DNA of 64,000 nt from NCBI GenBank assembly GCA_905221605.1, contig CAJNDS010000402.1, positions 329,818 through 393,817 of the forward strand. The letters run 5' to 3'. A model generated the notes under the pieces. That model saw only the letters and a program-made list of their open reading frames with translations. It was not told the DNA's origin and searched no databases. A program made the position numbers and the translations under genes. Each line of letters starts with the position of its first letter. The stretch's first letter is position 1. Positions 8,465 through 17,186 of the stretch are shown one piece after another. The stretch is from Symbiodinium natans (lineage: Eukaryota; Sar; Dinophyceae; Suessiales; Symbiodiniaceae).

Positions 8465-9691
8465 TTATTTTGAATATATCCTTCTCCTGTACAAGTCTTT
8501 TAACTCCGCGAGTAATTCCTTTGCTAATTCCTTGTCGCCTTCACTTAGTGCTTTAATTCTTCTGTTGTTTGTAGTCACGAATGTCTTGTAGGTACTTTTC
8601 GGAATTGTTTCTCGTTCATTGGCTTCGTCAAATATTTTCTTTAGTTGCACGACACCGATTTTACTTGGCGCTGGTAGTTTCAACTCTCCTGCCCCTTCTT
8701 TTAATTGTGACTTCTTAACTTCTCTTTTTGGCGATGTCGCTTCATCGTCTGCTTGTTGTGGTTGCAATGGTGGTAAGGCTGGCATGCTAGAACTTGACGA
8801 TGAACCGCCTACTGTAACATTTGGTGCAGGCGGTGATGCTTTTGCTCTTGCCTTTTTCTCTGGTGACTGTGCACGTGCAAAAGAACGCGCTGCGGTGCTT
8901 CGTCTCTGTACTGGTTCATTCGGGTTATATGGCGGTAAAGCCTGTTGAGTAGCACCTACGTTCGATTGGTGTGGTTGTAAATATTGCATGTTGGGTATTG
9001 GTGTTAACGATGAGTCTTGTTGTGGCGATACTCTTCTCATAATTGACCCAGCGAGTGCCTGTAACATTTCCTGCGATAATCCTGCTACAGTTGCCGTTGA
9101 TAAATCCATACCTTGCATCATGTTACCTGCTGTGTTCCCTGCGACTCTTAATGCTCCACTTCCTAGACTTCTTAAAACTCCTTCGCCTTGTTGTTGTTCC
9201 TGCTGTATTTGTTGTTGATGTGCTTGTGCTATTTGTTCTTGGTTCGCCTGTCTTGCTTGTTCAACCGTAGCTATTGTGCTCACTGTTTGTGCATGGTGTT
9301 GTGCTCCTTCGTCTACTTCCATTGCTTCTAAGTCGTTACCGAATTCGTCTAAGAATGAAGTAGGCGTACCAATGTTAAACATTTCTACATCACGTCCACC
9401 TGCACCTGCACCGACATCCCACAAAGCCCTGTGAGTCATGTCGTTATCTGTTGCGTATTGTCTCATCATTCTGTCTCGTATTTCTCGCTCATTTATTCTG
9501 CTTTGCTCTACACGAAGTTTGTCTATATGATCTTTACCATCAAAATATGAACCTTTGTTACTTGCCTTATAAAAAACTGCATCACGATTTGGAAAGGGTT
9601 TCAATGCTTCCTCGTTGTCGTTTACTAGTTCTAAAATGTCTTCGTATCTTGACCTCCTATGAAATTGGATTTGTGATTTATTACCTGCCAT
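8465..9691 (-). CDS. 408-residue low-complexity, probably structural viral protein
   Basis: No family recognised. Residues 1-120 are charged and may be folded (RRSRYEDI, VFYKASNKGSYFDG, RINEREIRDRMMRQY). Residues 140-175 are a Gln/Ala-rich helix. Residues 176-225 are Gly/Ala/Met-rich and amphipathic, of the kind seen in membrane-active or minor virion proteins. Residues 235-330 are Pro/Gln/Ser-rich and disordered, with a Lys/Arg cluster. The C-terminal 80 residues are helical and basic. It lies 16 bp upstream of the small FGxKG gene and within the block that also encodes the minor capsid protein, so a virion role is inferred from context only. Confidence 0.75.
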   Translation of the reverse strand: MAGNKSQIQFHRRSRYEDILELVNDNEEALKPFPNRDAVFYKASNKGSYFDGKDHIDKLRVEQSRINEREIRDRMMRQYATDNDMTHRALWDVGAGAGGRDVEMFNIGTPTSFLDEFGNDLEAMEVDEGAQHHAQTVSTIATVEQARQANQEQIAQAHQQQIQQEQQQGEGVLRSLGSGALRVAGNTAGNMMQGMDLSTATVAGLSQEMLQALAGSIMRRVSPQQDSSLTPIPNMQYLQPHQSNVGATQQALPPYNPNEPVQRRSTAARSFARAQSPEKKARAKASPPAPNVTVGGSSSSSSMPALPPLQPQQADDEATSPKREVKKSQLKEGAGELKLPAPSKIGVVQLKKIFDEANERETIPKSTYKTFVTTNNRRIKALSEGDKELAKELLAELKDLYRRRIYSK

Positions 9692-9719
9692 ATGAATTTA
9701 TATACTTATATAGAAAAAG

Positions 9720-10064
9720 TTAATTAAAAATTGATTCACTTAATGTTTCTAAAGTTTTGACTCTGTTCCGCATGTGAGCCAGTGACGTTTCTGGTATCCT
9801 TGGGTTGTGCATTTCTGATTTTAACCTGTCAATTTCAATTGTATAATTATCCTTCATTTGTCCCTCTAACAATCTTCGCTTCATAGCCAGATTAGCAACT
9901 CTGGCTTCACGTGCGTCCATTTCTTTTTTTAAATTCAACAAGTAGTCAATGTTAGGCTTGTGGAAGTTTAACTCCGAGGCTTCATTAACAACTGGGTTGT
10001 CTAATGACTTTCTCTTGTGTTGTTTCTTTTGTTGTCTGAACTTGTATTTATTGTAAAGTACCAT
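9720..10064 (-). CDS. Small coiled-coil viral protein, unknown
   Basis: 114 residues. A basic N-terminus (KFRQQKKQHKRK) is followed by helical heptad-like sequence over residues 40-110 (LKKEMDAREARVANLAMKRRLLEGQ and on), suggesting oligomerisation. No known domain. It is spaced 28 bp from the next gene downstream and 13 bp from the one upstream, so it is probably expressed as part of a compact gene block. Confidence 0.72.
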   Translation of the reverse strand: MVLYNKYKFRQQKKQHKRKSLDNPVVNEASELNFHKPNIDYLLNLKKEMDAREARVANLAMKRRLLEGQMKDNYTIEIDRLKSEMHNPRIPETSLAHMRNRVKTLETLSESIFN

Positions 10065-10077
10065 ATCTATATATTAT

Positions 10078-10641
10078 TTACCTAGATTTTTTACTTCTTG
10101 GTTGAAACATTGCCTTTGACAATACGTTGGCTTTTTCTTGTCTTCTTTTCATTATTTCTTGGTTCATAGTTCTCATTTGTAGTTGAATGAGTTGCGCTTG
10201 AGTTAAATTGTCATAAGGATTCATATTTGGTGGCGGTGGTGGGGGCATTGACTTTGACACAGGCGGCGGTGCTTTAGCAACCCTACTAGGTGGTGCTTCA
10301 TATTGTTCCACTTCTTCTGCGTGCTGGGTCTTGATTGGTACAGCCTTTACTTTTGGTTTCACGTTGTTCTTTCTAACAGGCTTGGTTGTTATGTCGCTCG
10401 GTTTACCTTCACATTTCTCAGGGTGAGAATACCTTAGCGTTTTCATTGAAAGCATCTTGTGACAGTCATCGCACTCTGTTTTTTGTTTTGCTACCTCTGT
10501 GATTTTCACTCTGGTAGGTTTTGGAGGTTCTGACTTGGTTTCCTCGTTTGGTTCAGGTGTTAGTTTATCTTCAGTGTTCTTAGACTCTTCTGGTTTAGGA
10601 GTTTCATCAACGGTTACCATATCATTGTTTTCTTCACTCAT
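10078..10641 (-). CDS. Proline-rich zinc-finger protein
   Basis: 187 residues. The N-terminal 50 are acidic and disordered. Residues about 55-80 hold CDDCHKMLSMKTLRYSHPEKC, a CxxC...HxxxC zinc-binding unit of the CxxCxKxMSxKTLxYSH type that I associate with PLV and related virus proteins. Residues 95-150 are basic then Pro-rich (PPPVSKSMPPPPPP). The C-terminus is helical with a Lys/Arg patch. It sits directly upstream of the 114-residue gene and downstream of the minor capsid gene. Role unknown; nucleic-acid or protein binding is plausible. Confidence 0.78.
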   Translation of the reverse strand: MSEENNDMVTVDETPKPEESKNTEDKLTPEPNEETKSEPPKPTRVKITEVAKQKTECDDCHKMLSMKTLRYSHPEKCEGKPSDITTKPVRKNNVKPKVKAVPIKTQHAEEVEQYEAPPSRVAKAPPPVSKSMPPPPPPNMNPYDNLTQAQLIQLQMRTMNQEIMKRRQEKANVLSKAMFQPRSKKSR

Positions 10642-10674
10642 ATATATAATATTCTATATATTTTCCATTTAATT

Positions 10675-11544
10675 TCAATCCATATCACGATTATGAAAGA
10701 GGAGACTAAATGTGATATGGACGTTGTTTAAATCTATAACGTTGCCAGCCCCATCCGTTATTCTGAATGTCAACCTTTTGATGTTTCTTTTGGATACATT
10801 TATATAATCATATTCTGTTATTCCATAACTGTCGCTAATAATCCCAGCAAAGGGAGCATTTACAGGTATCTTTTTGATCACCGCGTTTGAAAATGCAGAT
10901 GGACTGTGGAAATTATTATTTGATAACTCTGGACAGGAAATGTAAACATCAGGATAAGTCAATAAGTTAATGAAACCAGTTGTCCAAGGGGCAGACGAAG
11001 TGAATGCGTCACCAACTGTTGTAGTGAAACCTAACACCTCATTTATTGAGTTAAGGTTACTAACGTCAACGCTGTTAGAGAACGAACCAGCAACAGGTGG
11101 CACGTCTGCATCAGTCAAGGGTATAAATACAACTTCGCTATAGTTAGATGATATTATTATTTTATTGGTTAAGGTGTCGTATATAGCAGAATATGAATCA
11201 GTCCGACCCCCGCTGTCAAAGAAGGTATTTAGTTGTGCTTGTATTGCGGTGGCTAGTTCTGGTGCGGTGTAGTTTCCTACGGGTATTTCTATTCTTCTGT
11301 ATGTTATTCCTTGTGGCGTAGCAGGTGGCAATATTTGATGTCTAAAGTACAGGTTCTGATTATTTGTGTTGATGGAATACCAAGCATTAGGTATAGCCAC
11401 CTCGTGCACTTGCATAATGGTATTTTCGGGTATTTCAAAGGTGTCTTGTAGTTCTATTTTGAAATCCGATGTTGACCTACTGTCGGAAACTCTGTATTTG
11501 GAATTGACGTACACTTTTTTATAAGTTAATGGTCTAGAACTCAT
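10675..11544 (-). CDS. Minor capsid protein (penton base-like, single jelly roll)
   Basis: A 289-residue beta-rich protein. The N-terminal KKVYVNSKYRVSDSRSTSDFKIEL and the following EVAIPNAWYSIN match the opening strands of PLV and virophage minor capsid proteins. The end, NVHITFSLLFHNRD, is the conserved last strand of that family. Residues 90-115 (EIPVGNYTAPELATAIQ) form the typical helix insertion. Five such subunits would occupy capsid vertices beside the trimeric major capsid protein. It is the first gene of the minus-strand block and is divergent from the lipase gene. Confidence 0.88.
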   Translation of the reverse strand: MSSRPLTYKKVYVNSKYRVSDSRSTSDFKIELQDTFEIPENTIMQVHEVAIPNAWYSINTNNQNLYFRHQILPPATPQGITYRRIEIPVGNYTAPELATAIQAQLNTFFDSGGRTDSYSAIYDTLTNKIIISSNYSEVVFIPLTDADVPPVAGSFSNSVDVSNLNSINEVLGFTTTVGDAFTSSAPWTTGFINLLTYPDVYISCPELSNNNFHSPSAFSNAVIKKIPVNAPFAGIISDSYGITEYDYINVSKRNIKRLTFRITDGAGNVIDLNNVHITFSLLFHNRDMD

Positions 11545-11593
11545 ATTAATATATATTACTGATAAAATATTTTTATAATCTTATTTATATACA
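11545..11593. promoter_or_regulatory. Divergent promoter region, minor capsid gene and lipase gene
   Basis: 49 bp between two start codons, composed almost only of A and T (TATTAATATATATTACTG and TATTTATATACA). It must hold the 5' signals of both genes. Assigned by position and composition. Confidence 0.45.
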
Positions 11594-12142
11594 ATGAAAA
11601 TAGAACAACAGTTAAACAAGATGCTTGACGATAACAACAAGATTTCAAACTCACAGGGCATTAAGATGGCTTACGATAAAGACAATAAAATTTATGTTAA
11701 GGGAAACAAAATGTACATCGGTGGTACGGTGAGTGCTAATGATTGGAAACAGAATTTTACAATGCTTAAAACAGGTCAGATAAGAAATATGGACAGATAT
11801 AGGGAAGCGAAAAGAGTCTTAGAGGAAAATCCGCAAGTCAATAAACTTTATGGGCATTCAATGGGTGGTTCTGTAGTTTTAGAACTCAATAAGGAATTTC
11901 CTGATAGAAACCTATGGACTCGTACATATGATGCACCTGTTGTATCTTTGATATCACCAGTTTTTGGTTTTGATAGACCCACGGAACAACACAAAAGGTT
12001 CAGAAAAGCTGGTGATTTAGTGAGTTCACTAGACTCCGCGGCAATTAGTTACAACACAAACAGCCTGAACCCAGTAAGAAACCACGATATTGACGGCTTG
12101 ATGAATATTGATGAATCTATTCCAGAAATGGGTTGGATTTAA
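11594..12142 (+). CDS. Lipase-like alpha/beta hydrolase
   Basis: 182 residues, short for the class-3 lipase family but with a full catalytic signature. The nucleophile elbow GHSMGGS is at residues 87-93 (Ser89). The candidate acid is Asp141 in AGDLVSSLD, and the candidate base is His164 in RNHDIDGL. The region before the elbow (KRVLEENPQVNKLY) is the usual strand-turn. No signal peptide is seen. Genes of this kind in some PLVs and other viruses are thought to act on membranes during entry or escape from an endosome. Here the location between the two capsid genes fits a virion enzyme, which is inference. Its 3' end lies close to the GIY-YIG gene. Confidence 0.8.
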   Translation: MKIEQQLNKMLDDNNKISNSQGIKMAYDKDNKIYVKGNKMYIGGTVSANDWKQNFTMLKTGQIRNMDRYREAKRVLEENPQVNKLYGHSMGGSVVLELNKEFPDRNLWTRTYDAPVVSLISPVFGFDRPTEQHKRFRKAGDLVSSLDSAAISYNTNSLNPVRNHDIDGLMNIDESIPEMGWI

Positions 12143-12173
12143 AGAGAAAACAGTATATAACAGTATATTCCAG

Positions 12174-12707
12174 ATGGATTATAAAAACGGTAAGATTTAC
12201 TGTGTCAGAAATACAGTTGATGATGATATTTATGTGGGTGCAAGTTGTCAACCGCTGTCAAAACGAATGGCAGAACATAGGCTCAAGGCGAGACAACAAA
12301 GTTGTTCACATTTTTTAATTTATAAGAAAATGAAAGAAATTGGTGTTGACAAGTTTTATATTGAACTTGTTGAAAACTGCCCCTGTAATACTGTTGATGA
12401 GTTGAGAGCAAAAGAAGGTGAACACATTAGACGAATTGGGACGCTAAATAAAATCGTTAGTGGTAGAACAACAAAAATGTATGTTGCAGAGCACTATGAG
12501 AAAACACAGGCATATCAAAAACAGTACCGTGAAGATCATAAGGAAGAAACACGAGAATACAAGCGAAATTATTTTCAAGAAAACAAAGAAAAATTGTTGA
12601 AACGATGTATGTGCGAATGTGGAAAGTACTATACAATGTGCCATAAGGCAAGACATGAAAAAACCAAGCGCCATATAGAGTTTATGAGCCAACAGGAAGC
12701 ATCATAA
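12174..12707 (+). CDS. GIY-YIG endonuclease with C-terminal zinc finger
   Basis: The GIY-YIG core spans the first 90 residues: GKIYCVRN, then DIYVGAS, then a conserved Arg/His helix (SKRMAEHR) and Glu in RAKEGEHI. The C-terminus has CMCECGKYYT followed by RHEKTKRH, a C2H2-like finger seen in virus-borne GIY-YIG proteins. I start at the ATG at 12174 (177 residues). An in-frame ATG at 12108 would overlap the lipase gene by 35 bp and adds 22 residues lying before the domain. A selfish homing role or a role in replication and recombination are both possible. Confidence 0.82.
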   Translation: MDYKNGKIYCVRNTVDDDIYVGASCQPLSKRMAEHRLKARQQSCSHFLIYKKMKEIGVDKFYIELVENCPCNTVDELRAKEGEHIRRIGTLNKIVSGRTTKMYVAEHYEKTQAYQKQYREDHKEETREYKRNYFQENKEKLLKRCMCECGKYYTMCHKARHEKTKRHIEFMSQQEAS

Positions 12708-12731
12708 TAATAATTTCTACTTATTATTAAT

Positions 12732-12965
12732 ATGATGTTTAATAAACCAAGACATATAAAAGAACCTAACAGAGTAGGTAAGCCGTCCGAGAGTCTACAG
12801 TTTAAAGCCAAGTTGAACAAGAAGTTGAGTAACTCAGGATACGACACAATAAGAGAAATAGTTGAGAAACACGAAGAGACTACAATATTACCACCGAGTG
12901 ATAAACATCATAAGAACAATTTAAATAGCCATAAAAAATATAGTAATAATAAAAAATCTAAATAA
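12732..12965 (+). CDS. Small basic viral protein, unknown
   Basis: 77 residues, Lys/Asn/His-rich, predicted mostly disordered, with a short helical part (YDTIREIVEKHEE). It ends 10 bp before the major capsid gene. No domain seen. It could bind DNA in the virion, like other small basic capsid-cluster proteins, but nothing direct shows this. A second ATG lies one codon after the first. Confidence 0.6.
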   Translation: MMFNKPRHIKEPNRVGKPSESLQFKAKLNKKLSNSGYDTIREIVEKHEETTILPPSDKHHKNNLNSHKKYSNNKKSK

Positions 12966-12975
12966 TATATATAAA
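12955..12975 (+). promoter_or_regulatory. AT-rich start-proximal motif before the major capsid gene
   Basis: The words AATCTAAATAATATATATAA lie immediately before the ATG. The same AATCTAAATAAT...ATATA arrangement precedes the ATG at 16971. Likely a viral promoter or initiator element for a gene subset. Confidence 0.4.
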
Positions 12976-14442
12976 ATGGATTTAGTTCTTGCAGAGAGTA
13001 ACGACAATATGATAAATAGCCTTCAGTTCGGATTACCAGAAAGCGCCGCGTATATCACTGACCGTAAGCAAGTCCACTTCCCTAGTGTATCTGGAAACAT
13101 CTTCAGTAGTAGTAATGGAAATAAATATTTAAAGTTTGTAATCACAGGTGAAGATAACAACTATATTGATTTGTCCAGTGTTTGTTTATTCTTTGACGTT
13201 GTTAATACATCCACCACTGCAGGTCAGTATTTGCGCCCTTTAGGCGAAAGCCATGCCTTCTTTACCAGATACCGATGCAACGGAGCAGGGCAACAATTAA
13301 ACGACATTGACAATTACAACCAAGTGTGCGAAGAAATGAAATCGTTCAAAAGCGAAGAGGTGAGAAATCTAGACGATATTCAAGAAGGTTGTCTGACAAG
13401 ATATGACAGTAGAATTAATAGATTGTTTGCTTATAACATTGAAAGTCATAGTGCAACAGCAACAACAGGAGCAAATAATCGAGGCGTCGTTGTGCCAAAA
13501 CTAACGCGAATTAATACTACCGGAATTGAACAGGGTAAGTTCGTAAGAATGGGACACAAGCCCGTTTGTGGATTTGTTCAATCTGGATATTATCCACCAA
13601 TCAGATATTGTCCACTTGAATTTATTTTTGAAATTGTTTCAGATGCAGGCGAACCCGTCGTCCGACCTTCAGCAACAGTAGCAGGAACACAAGCGGAAGA
13701 CGATGAAAACGGCTTATATTTTACAACGCGCAATACTACCACAAGTTGGGCTATTCAGAATGCTATTTTAAGATGCGAGTTGATCCAAGTTGACAACGCA
13801 GTAAACAATAATATAGTTTCACATTTATTGAAGGGGGGTAGGCTTAGAATGGTTTATCCCGCCTATCACAGTTTTTCTCAAACCTTCACGGCGGGAAACA
13901 CAGAGATCAACATGAACATCGTTAAATCTTCAACTCGTTTATCTCAGATGTTCTTCACCTTTAGCAACAGCAATATTGATAATGATAACACAGCAGGTAA
14001 TTATGATAGAAAGAAGTGGAATTATTTCTTTCATCCTATGGCGGTAACTATTGATAATTTAGAAGGTGTGGTAGATTCGGCTAAACAAATTTCCTACCAA
14101 GTGCAAATAGCAAATAAGAAATTTCCAGAACAAGCCGTGGAAAGTTTATCAGAAGCAATGTATTTCTTACGCCGTGCAGTAAATGTTATGAGCCCATACT
14201 ACGATGGTTTTTCAATTGACATTTATCGTTATGCTAATGACAAGTTTATTATGGGATTAAATTTCGATAAGCAACCCGATATGAATTTTACAGGAACTAA
14301 CACGAAAATGGGAAGCTTAATTACTTTTAAATGTCGAGGCTCTAATGAAAATTTTGCTCTCGGAATTGAGAGAGTTTTCGTGACTGCTGTGAGTGAGCAA
14401 ATATTCGAATTAAGTGAAAGTGCCTCAACAGTTTTAGATTAA
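12976..14442 (+). CDS. Major capsid protein (double jelly-roll type)
   Basis: 488 residues, the usual length for PLV major capsid proteins. The N-terminal stretch with SLQFGLPESAAYITDRKQVHFPSVSGN, followed by YLKFVITGEDNNYIDLSSVCLFFDV, is the standard opening of this family: a short arm then the first barrel. A second barrel starts around residue 290 (RLRMVYPAYHSFSQTFTAG), and the conserved late stretch FIMGLNFDKQPDMNFTGTNTKMG lies near residue 430. Trimers would form the pseudo-hexameric capsomers of an icosahedral shell. Its neighbours are the fibre, lipase and minor capsid genes. Confidence 0.92.
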   Translation: MDLVLAESNDNMINSLQFGLPESAAYITDRKQVHFPSVSGNIFSSSNGNKYLKFVITGEDNNYIDLSSVCLFFDVVNTSTTAGQYLRPLGESHAFFTRYRCNGAGQQLNDIDNYNQVCEEMKSFKSEEVRNLDDIQEGCLTRYDSRINRLFAYNIESHSATATTGANNRGVVVPKLTRINTTGIEQGKFVRMGHKPVCGFVQSGYYPPIRYCPLEFIFEIVSDAGEPVVRPSATVAGTQAEDDENGLYFTTRNTTTSWAIQNAILRCELIQVDNAVNNNIVSHLLKGGRLRMVYPAYHSFSQTFTAGNTEINMNIVKSSTRLSQMFFTFSNSNIDNDNTAGNYDRKKWNYFFHPMAVTIDNLEGVVDSAKQISYQVQIANKKFPEQAVESLSEAMYFLRRAVNVMSPYYDGFSIDIYRYANDKFIMGLNFDKQPDMNFTGTNTKMGSLITFKCRGSNENFALGIERVFVTAVSEQIFELSESASTVLD

Positions 14443-14499
14443 GAAGTTTAAAAAGAATAATTCAATATAAATATTAATTTCTCACATATTAATATTATA

Positions 14500-16950
14500 A
14501 TGGCTTCATTAAACAATCTTACATCAATTTACGCGGACAAGTTCTATTTATCGTCTTCAACAGGCGTTAGTGAAATATCGGATACGTATGCCACCAAGGC
14601 AGAACTAACAAGCATAAACACTGCGAACTCTGCAGATATACAAGCAAACACCGATGCAATTGACATTCTGAACACCAAGCAATTGCAAAACTTTAATAAT
14701 ATTAATGCGATTAATACTGATTTAACTAACAATTATCAAACTAACACTGCACTAGCCACTAATTTTTATAATAAAACAGAGATTGATTCAACGTTCAGTA
14801 ATTATTATACATCAACACAAATAGACACCAATTTATCTACTAATTACCAAACCAATGCGCAATTAGGGATTAATTATTATAATAAAAGTGAGATTGATAC
14901 AAATTTATCAACTAATTTCCAAACCAACACACAACTGGCAACCAATTATTATAATAAGGGTGAGGTAGATACACTACTAGCGGGGGCTGGTTCTGGTGGA
15001 TACACAGATACAGAAATTGATAATTTATTAGATTTACGAGTTCCAAAATCAGATTTTACTGATAGATTTAGTGCCAATCCTATCATTGATTGTTCCGCCC
15101 CAACTGTTATTCATAGCGGATTAACATTAAATAATTCAACCATAAATATATCGCCAGTAGCAGGATTATTATTTAGCAACCAAACAGGAGGAGGTGATAA
15201 AGTATTAGCAGAATTTAAAAACGCTACAAGTTATATAACTTTACAAGGAGATAAAATATTTTGTAATAATACATCAGATGATGCTATTAAACAACTTGAT
15301 CTATCTAATAATAATGCAGGTTATAAAATGAGTGGTAAAATAGCAGTACCAACTGGTGGTTTAGTAGTAGAAAATACAGCAGATGCTAGTTTATCATTTA
15401 CAGTTAGAAATACTGATAATTACATTACTTTTAATAATGATAGTATTGACTGTTATAATTCAGTTGGAGACACTGGAAGAATTTTAAACTTAAATAGTAA
15501 TTCTAATCAGTATGTTAAATCGCATTCACTATTAGTAGATACAGCATCAAATACATTAACAGGAGGTTATACATTAGATGTTGTAGATAGTGCTATTATT
15601 AGACAGAATTTAAGAGTAGATAATAATATAGATTTAACAAATAACACAGGAGATATTCAACTACCGACAGCAGGGATAGATATGTTCAGAAATAGTGGAG
15701 ATGCTAATTATAATTTAAGAGTTAGAGACACACAGGGAGTTTTTGAATTTAGAAACAGAAATTTCAGATGTATGAACCCGAGCAATCCAGCAAATGGAAC
15801 GGAAATGATTTTACACGACACAGGAGGTGATTATCGTTTAAGAATAGGAAGTCAAACAACAGCAACAGTGGGAATAGGAAGACAGTATAATTTTTCATAT
15901 CATTTAACAGTAGGCGGTATAAGTAATTTTAATGAGACAAGAGTAGAAAATGACGCAACATTTTTAGGACAACAATTATTAAGCACTGATGGAAGAATAT
16001 TTCAAAGAGCAGACGTTAACAATTCATTAAATGTCGTATCAACAGAAGAAATCAACTTTTCCTTACAGTCTGATAGAACAACCGACCCTACAACAGGGAC
16101 TATAGCATTGCAGTTAAATGACACTAACGGAATTACCATTAATAGAGCAGTTACAAATAATCAAACATTCAATAGTATAGGTAATATCGTTGGCGAAGCA
16201 GATGTTATTAGTTGGGGGCGTTTTATGTTTCAAAATAGTAGTGAATTAAAGGAAGTTTTGGACACTCAATATAAGTTATATATCAGAAATGGAGACACAG
16301 CGGGAGAAATGAATTTAACAATAGGATTGGAATCATCAACGCCAGAAATTCAACTTACAGACGGGAAAGTAACTTTAGTTGGGCAATTAGAAATTACAAA
16401 TACTGATGTATCAGGACAACAAAGAGTATTAATTAACAATCCAGATAATGACGGATTGATTAGATTAAGTAATAACAATTTATCAAGATTAGACGCAACA
16501 AATACAGGCGTTGATGTTTACGGCTTCTTTACTACAACTAATAACGCTGATATTGGAGGAAATTTAACATGCGTTGCTTTAACTGAAACATCAGACTCTA
16601 AATTAAAAGAAAATGTTAAGGAAGCAAATATTAAAGAATGTTATAAAGCAGTCAAATATATCAAGCCGAAAACATATAATTTTATCAATGATGAAGACAA
16701 AAAAAGTCATATTGGATTTATAGCAGATGATATAAAAGACGCTAAAATGCCCTCTGAATGGGACAACATCGTATATTATAATGATGATGGTATGAAATTA
16801 TTAGCATATAATAAAACAGCAGTTGTGCTTTGGGGTTGTGTGCAACAATTACAAAAGCAAGTAGAAGATTTAGAAAAGGAAGTTAAGAAACTAAAAGGTG
16901 AAGCATCACCAAAAGCAAAGGCAAAAGCAAAAACGAAAAGTAAACATTAA
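14500..16950 (+). CDS. Long fibre protein with C-terminal S74-type chaperone domain
   Basis: 816 residues. The N-terminus has a heptad-rich region, then at least three tandem copies of an NYYNKSEIDTNLS-like unit (about residues 80-165), typical of trimeric fibre shafts in phages and large viruses. The middle is beta-rich and Asn-rich. The last 120 residues match the intramolecular chaperone (peptidase S74) domain of phage tailspikes: SDSKLKENV at 698-706, then GFIADDIK near 745, then a coiled coil (LQKQVEDLEKEVKKL) and a Lys/Ala tail. Ser698 and Lys703 have the spacing of the self-cleaving Ser-Lys dyad. The product is probably a receptor-binding or surface fibre, trimerised and then released from its chaperone. 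It directly follows the major capsid gene. Confidence 0.87.
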   Translation: MASLNNLTSIYADKFYLSSSTGVSEISDTYATKAELTSINTANSADIQANTDAIDILNTKQLQNFNNINAINTDLTNNYQTNTALATNFYNKTEIDSTFSNYYTSTQIDTNLSTNYQTNAQLGINYYNKSEIDTNLSTNFQTNTQLATNYYNKGEVDTLLAGAGSGGYTDTEIDNLLDLRVPKSDFTDRFSANPIIDCSAPTVIHSGLTLNNSTINISPVAGLLFSNQTGGGDKVLAEFKNATSYITLQGDKIFCNNTSDDAIKQLDLSNNNAGYKMSGKIAVPTGGLVVENTADASLSFTVRNTDNYITFNNDSIDCYNSVGDTGRILNLNSNSNQYVKSHSLLVDTASNTLTGGYTLDVVDSAIIRQNLRVDNNIDLTNNTGDIQLPTAGIDMFRNSGDANYNLRVRDTQGVFEFRNRNFRCMNPSNPANGTEMILHDTGGDYRLRIGSQTTATVGIGRQYNFSYHLTVGGISNFNETRVENDATFLGQQLLSTDGRIFQRADVNNSLNVVSTEEINFSLQSDRTTDPTTGTIALQLNDTNGITINRAVTNNQTFNSIGNIVGEADVISWGRFMFQNSSELKEVLDTQYKLYIRNGDTAGEMNLTIGLESSTPEIQLTDGKVTLVGQLEITNTDVSGQQRVLINNPDNDGLIRLSNNNLSRLDATNTGVDVYGFFTTTNNADIGGNLTCVALTETSDSKLKENVKEANIKECYKAVKYIKPKTYNFINDEDKKSHIGFIADDIKDAKMPSEWDNIVYYNDDGMKLLAYNKTAVVLWGCVQQLQKQVEDLEKEVKKLKGEASPKAKAKAKTKSKH

Positions 16951-16970
16951 AATCTAAATAATAATATATA
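16950..16970 (+). promoter_or_regulatory. AT-rich start-proximal motif, second copy
   Basis: AAAATCTAAATAATAATATATA lies directly before the ATG at 16971 and overlaps the fibre stop codon. It shares AATCTAAATAAT and a following ATATA with the sequence before the major capsid ATG. Confidence 0.4.
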
Positions 16971-17186
16971 ATGGTTAATATTGATGAACAAATAGAAAAG
17001 AAACTCAATGAACAATTAGAAAAGATAAAGGGAGACTTAATTATATTTAACACTATCCAAGATTTAACAGATAAAATACAAAAGTTAGAAGATGAAATAG
17101 AACAGTTGAAAAACAAAAACAAAGGATATTGCGGTACTTCTTCTAAATGCTTACCGTTTAACTGTTGTAGTTTCTCATTATTCTGA
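16971..17186 (+). CDS. Small coiled-coil protein with Cys-rich tail
   Basis: 71 residues. Positions 5-50 form a clear coiled coil (EQIEKKLNEQLEKIKGD, then LTDKIQKLEDEIEQLKN). The last 20 residues hold four cysteines (GYCGTSSKCLPFNCCSFSLF) and a hydrophobic end. Directly follows the fibre gene with a motif-bearing 20-bp gap. Possibly an accessory fibre or virion protein; nothing specific recognised. Confidence 0.65.
   Translation: MVNIDEQIEKKLNEQLEKIKGDLIIFNTIQDLTDKIQKLEDEIEQLKNKNKGYCGTSSKCLPFNCCSFSLF

Noticed and set aside
12108-12173. Upstream ATG as start of the GIY-YIG gene
   Set aside because: The extra 22 residues precede the domain without conservation and overlap the lipase gene. The ATG at 12174 directly precedes the domain.
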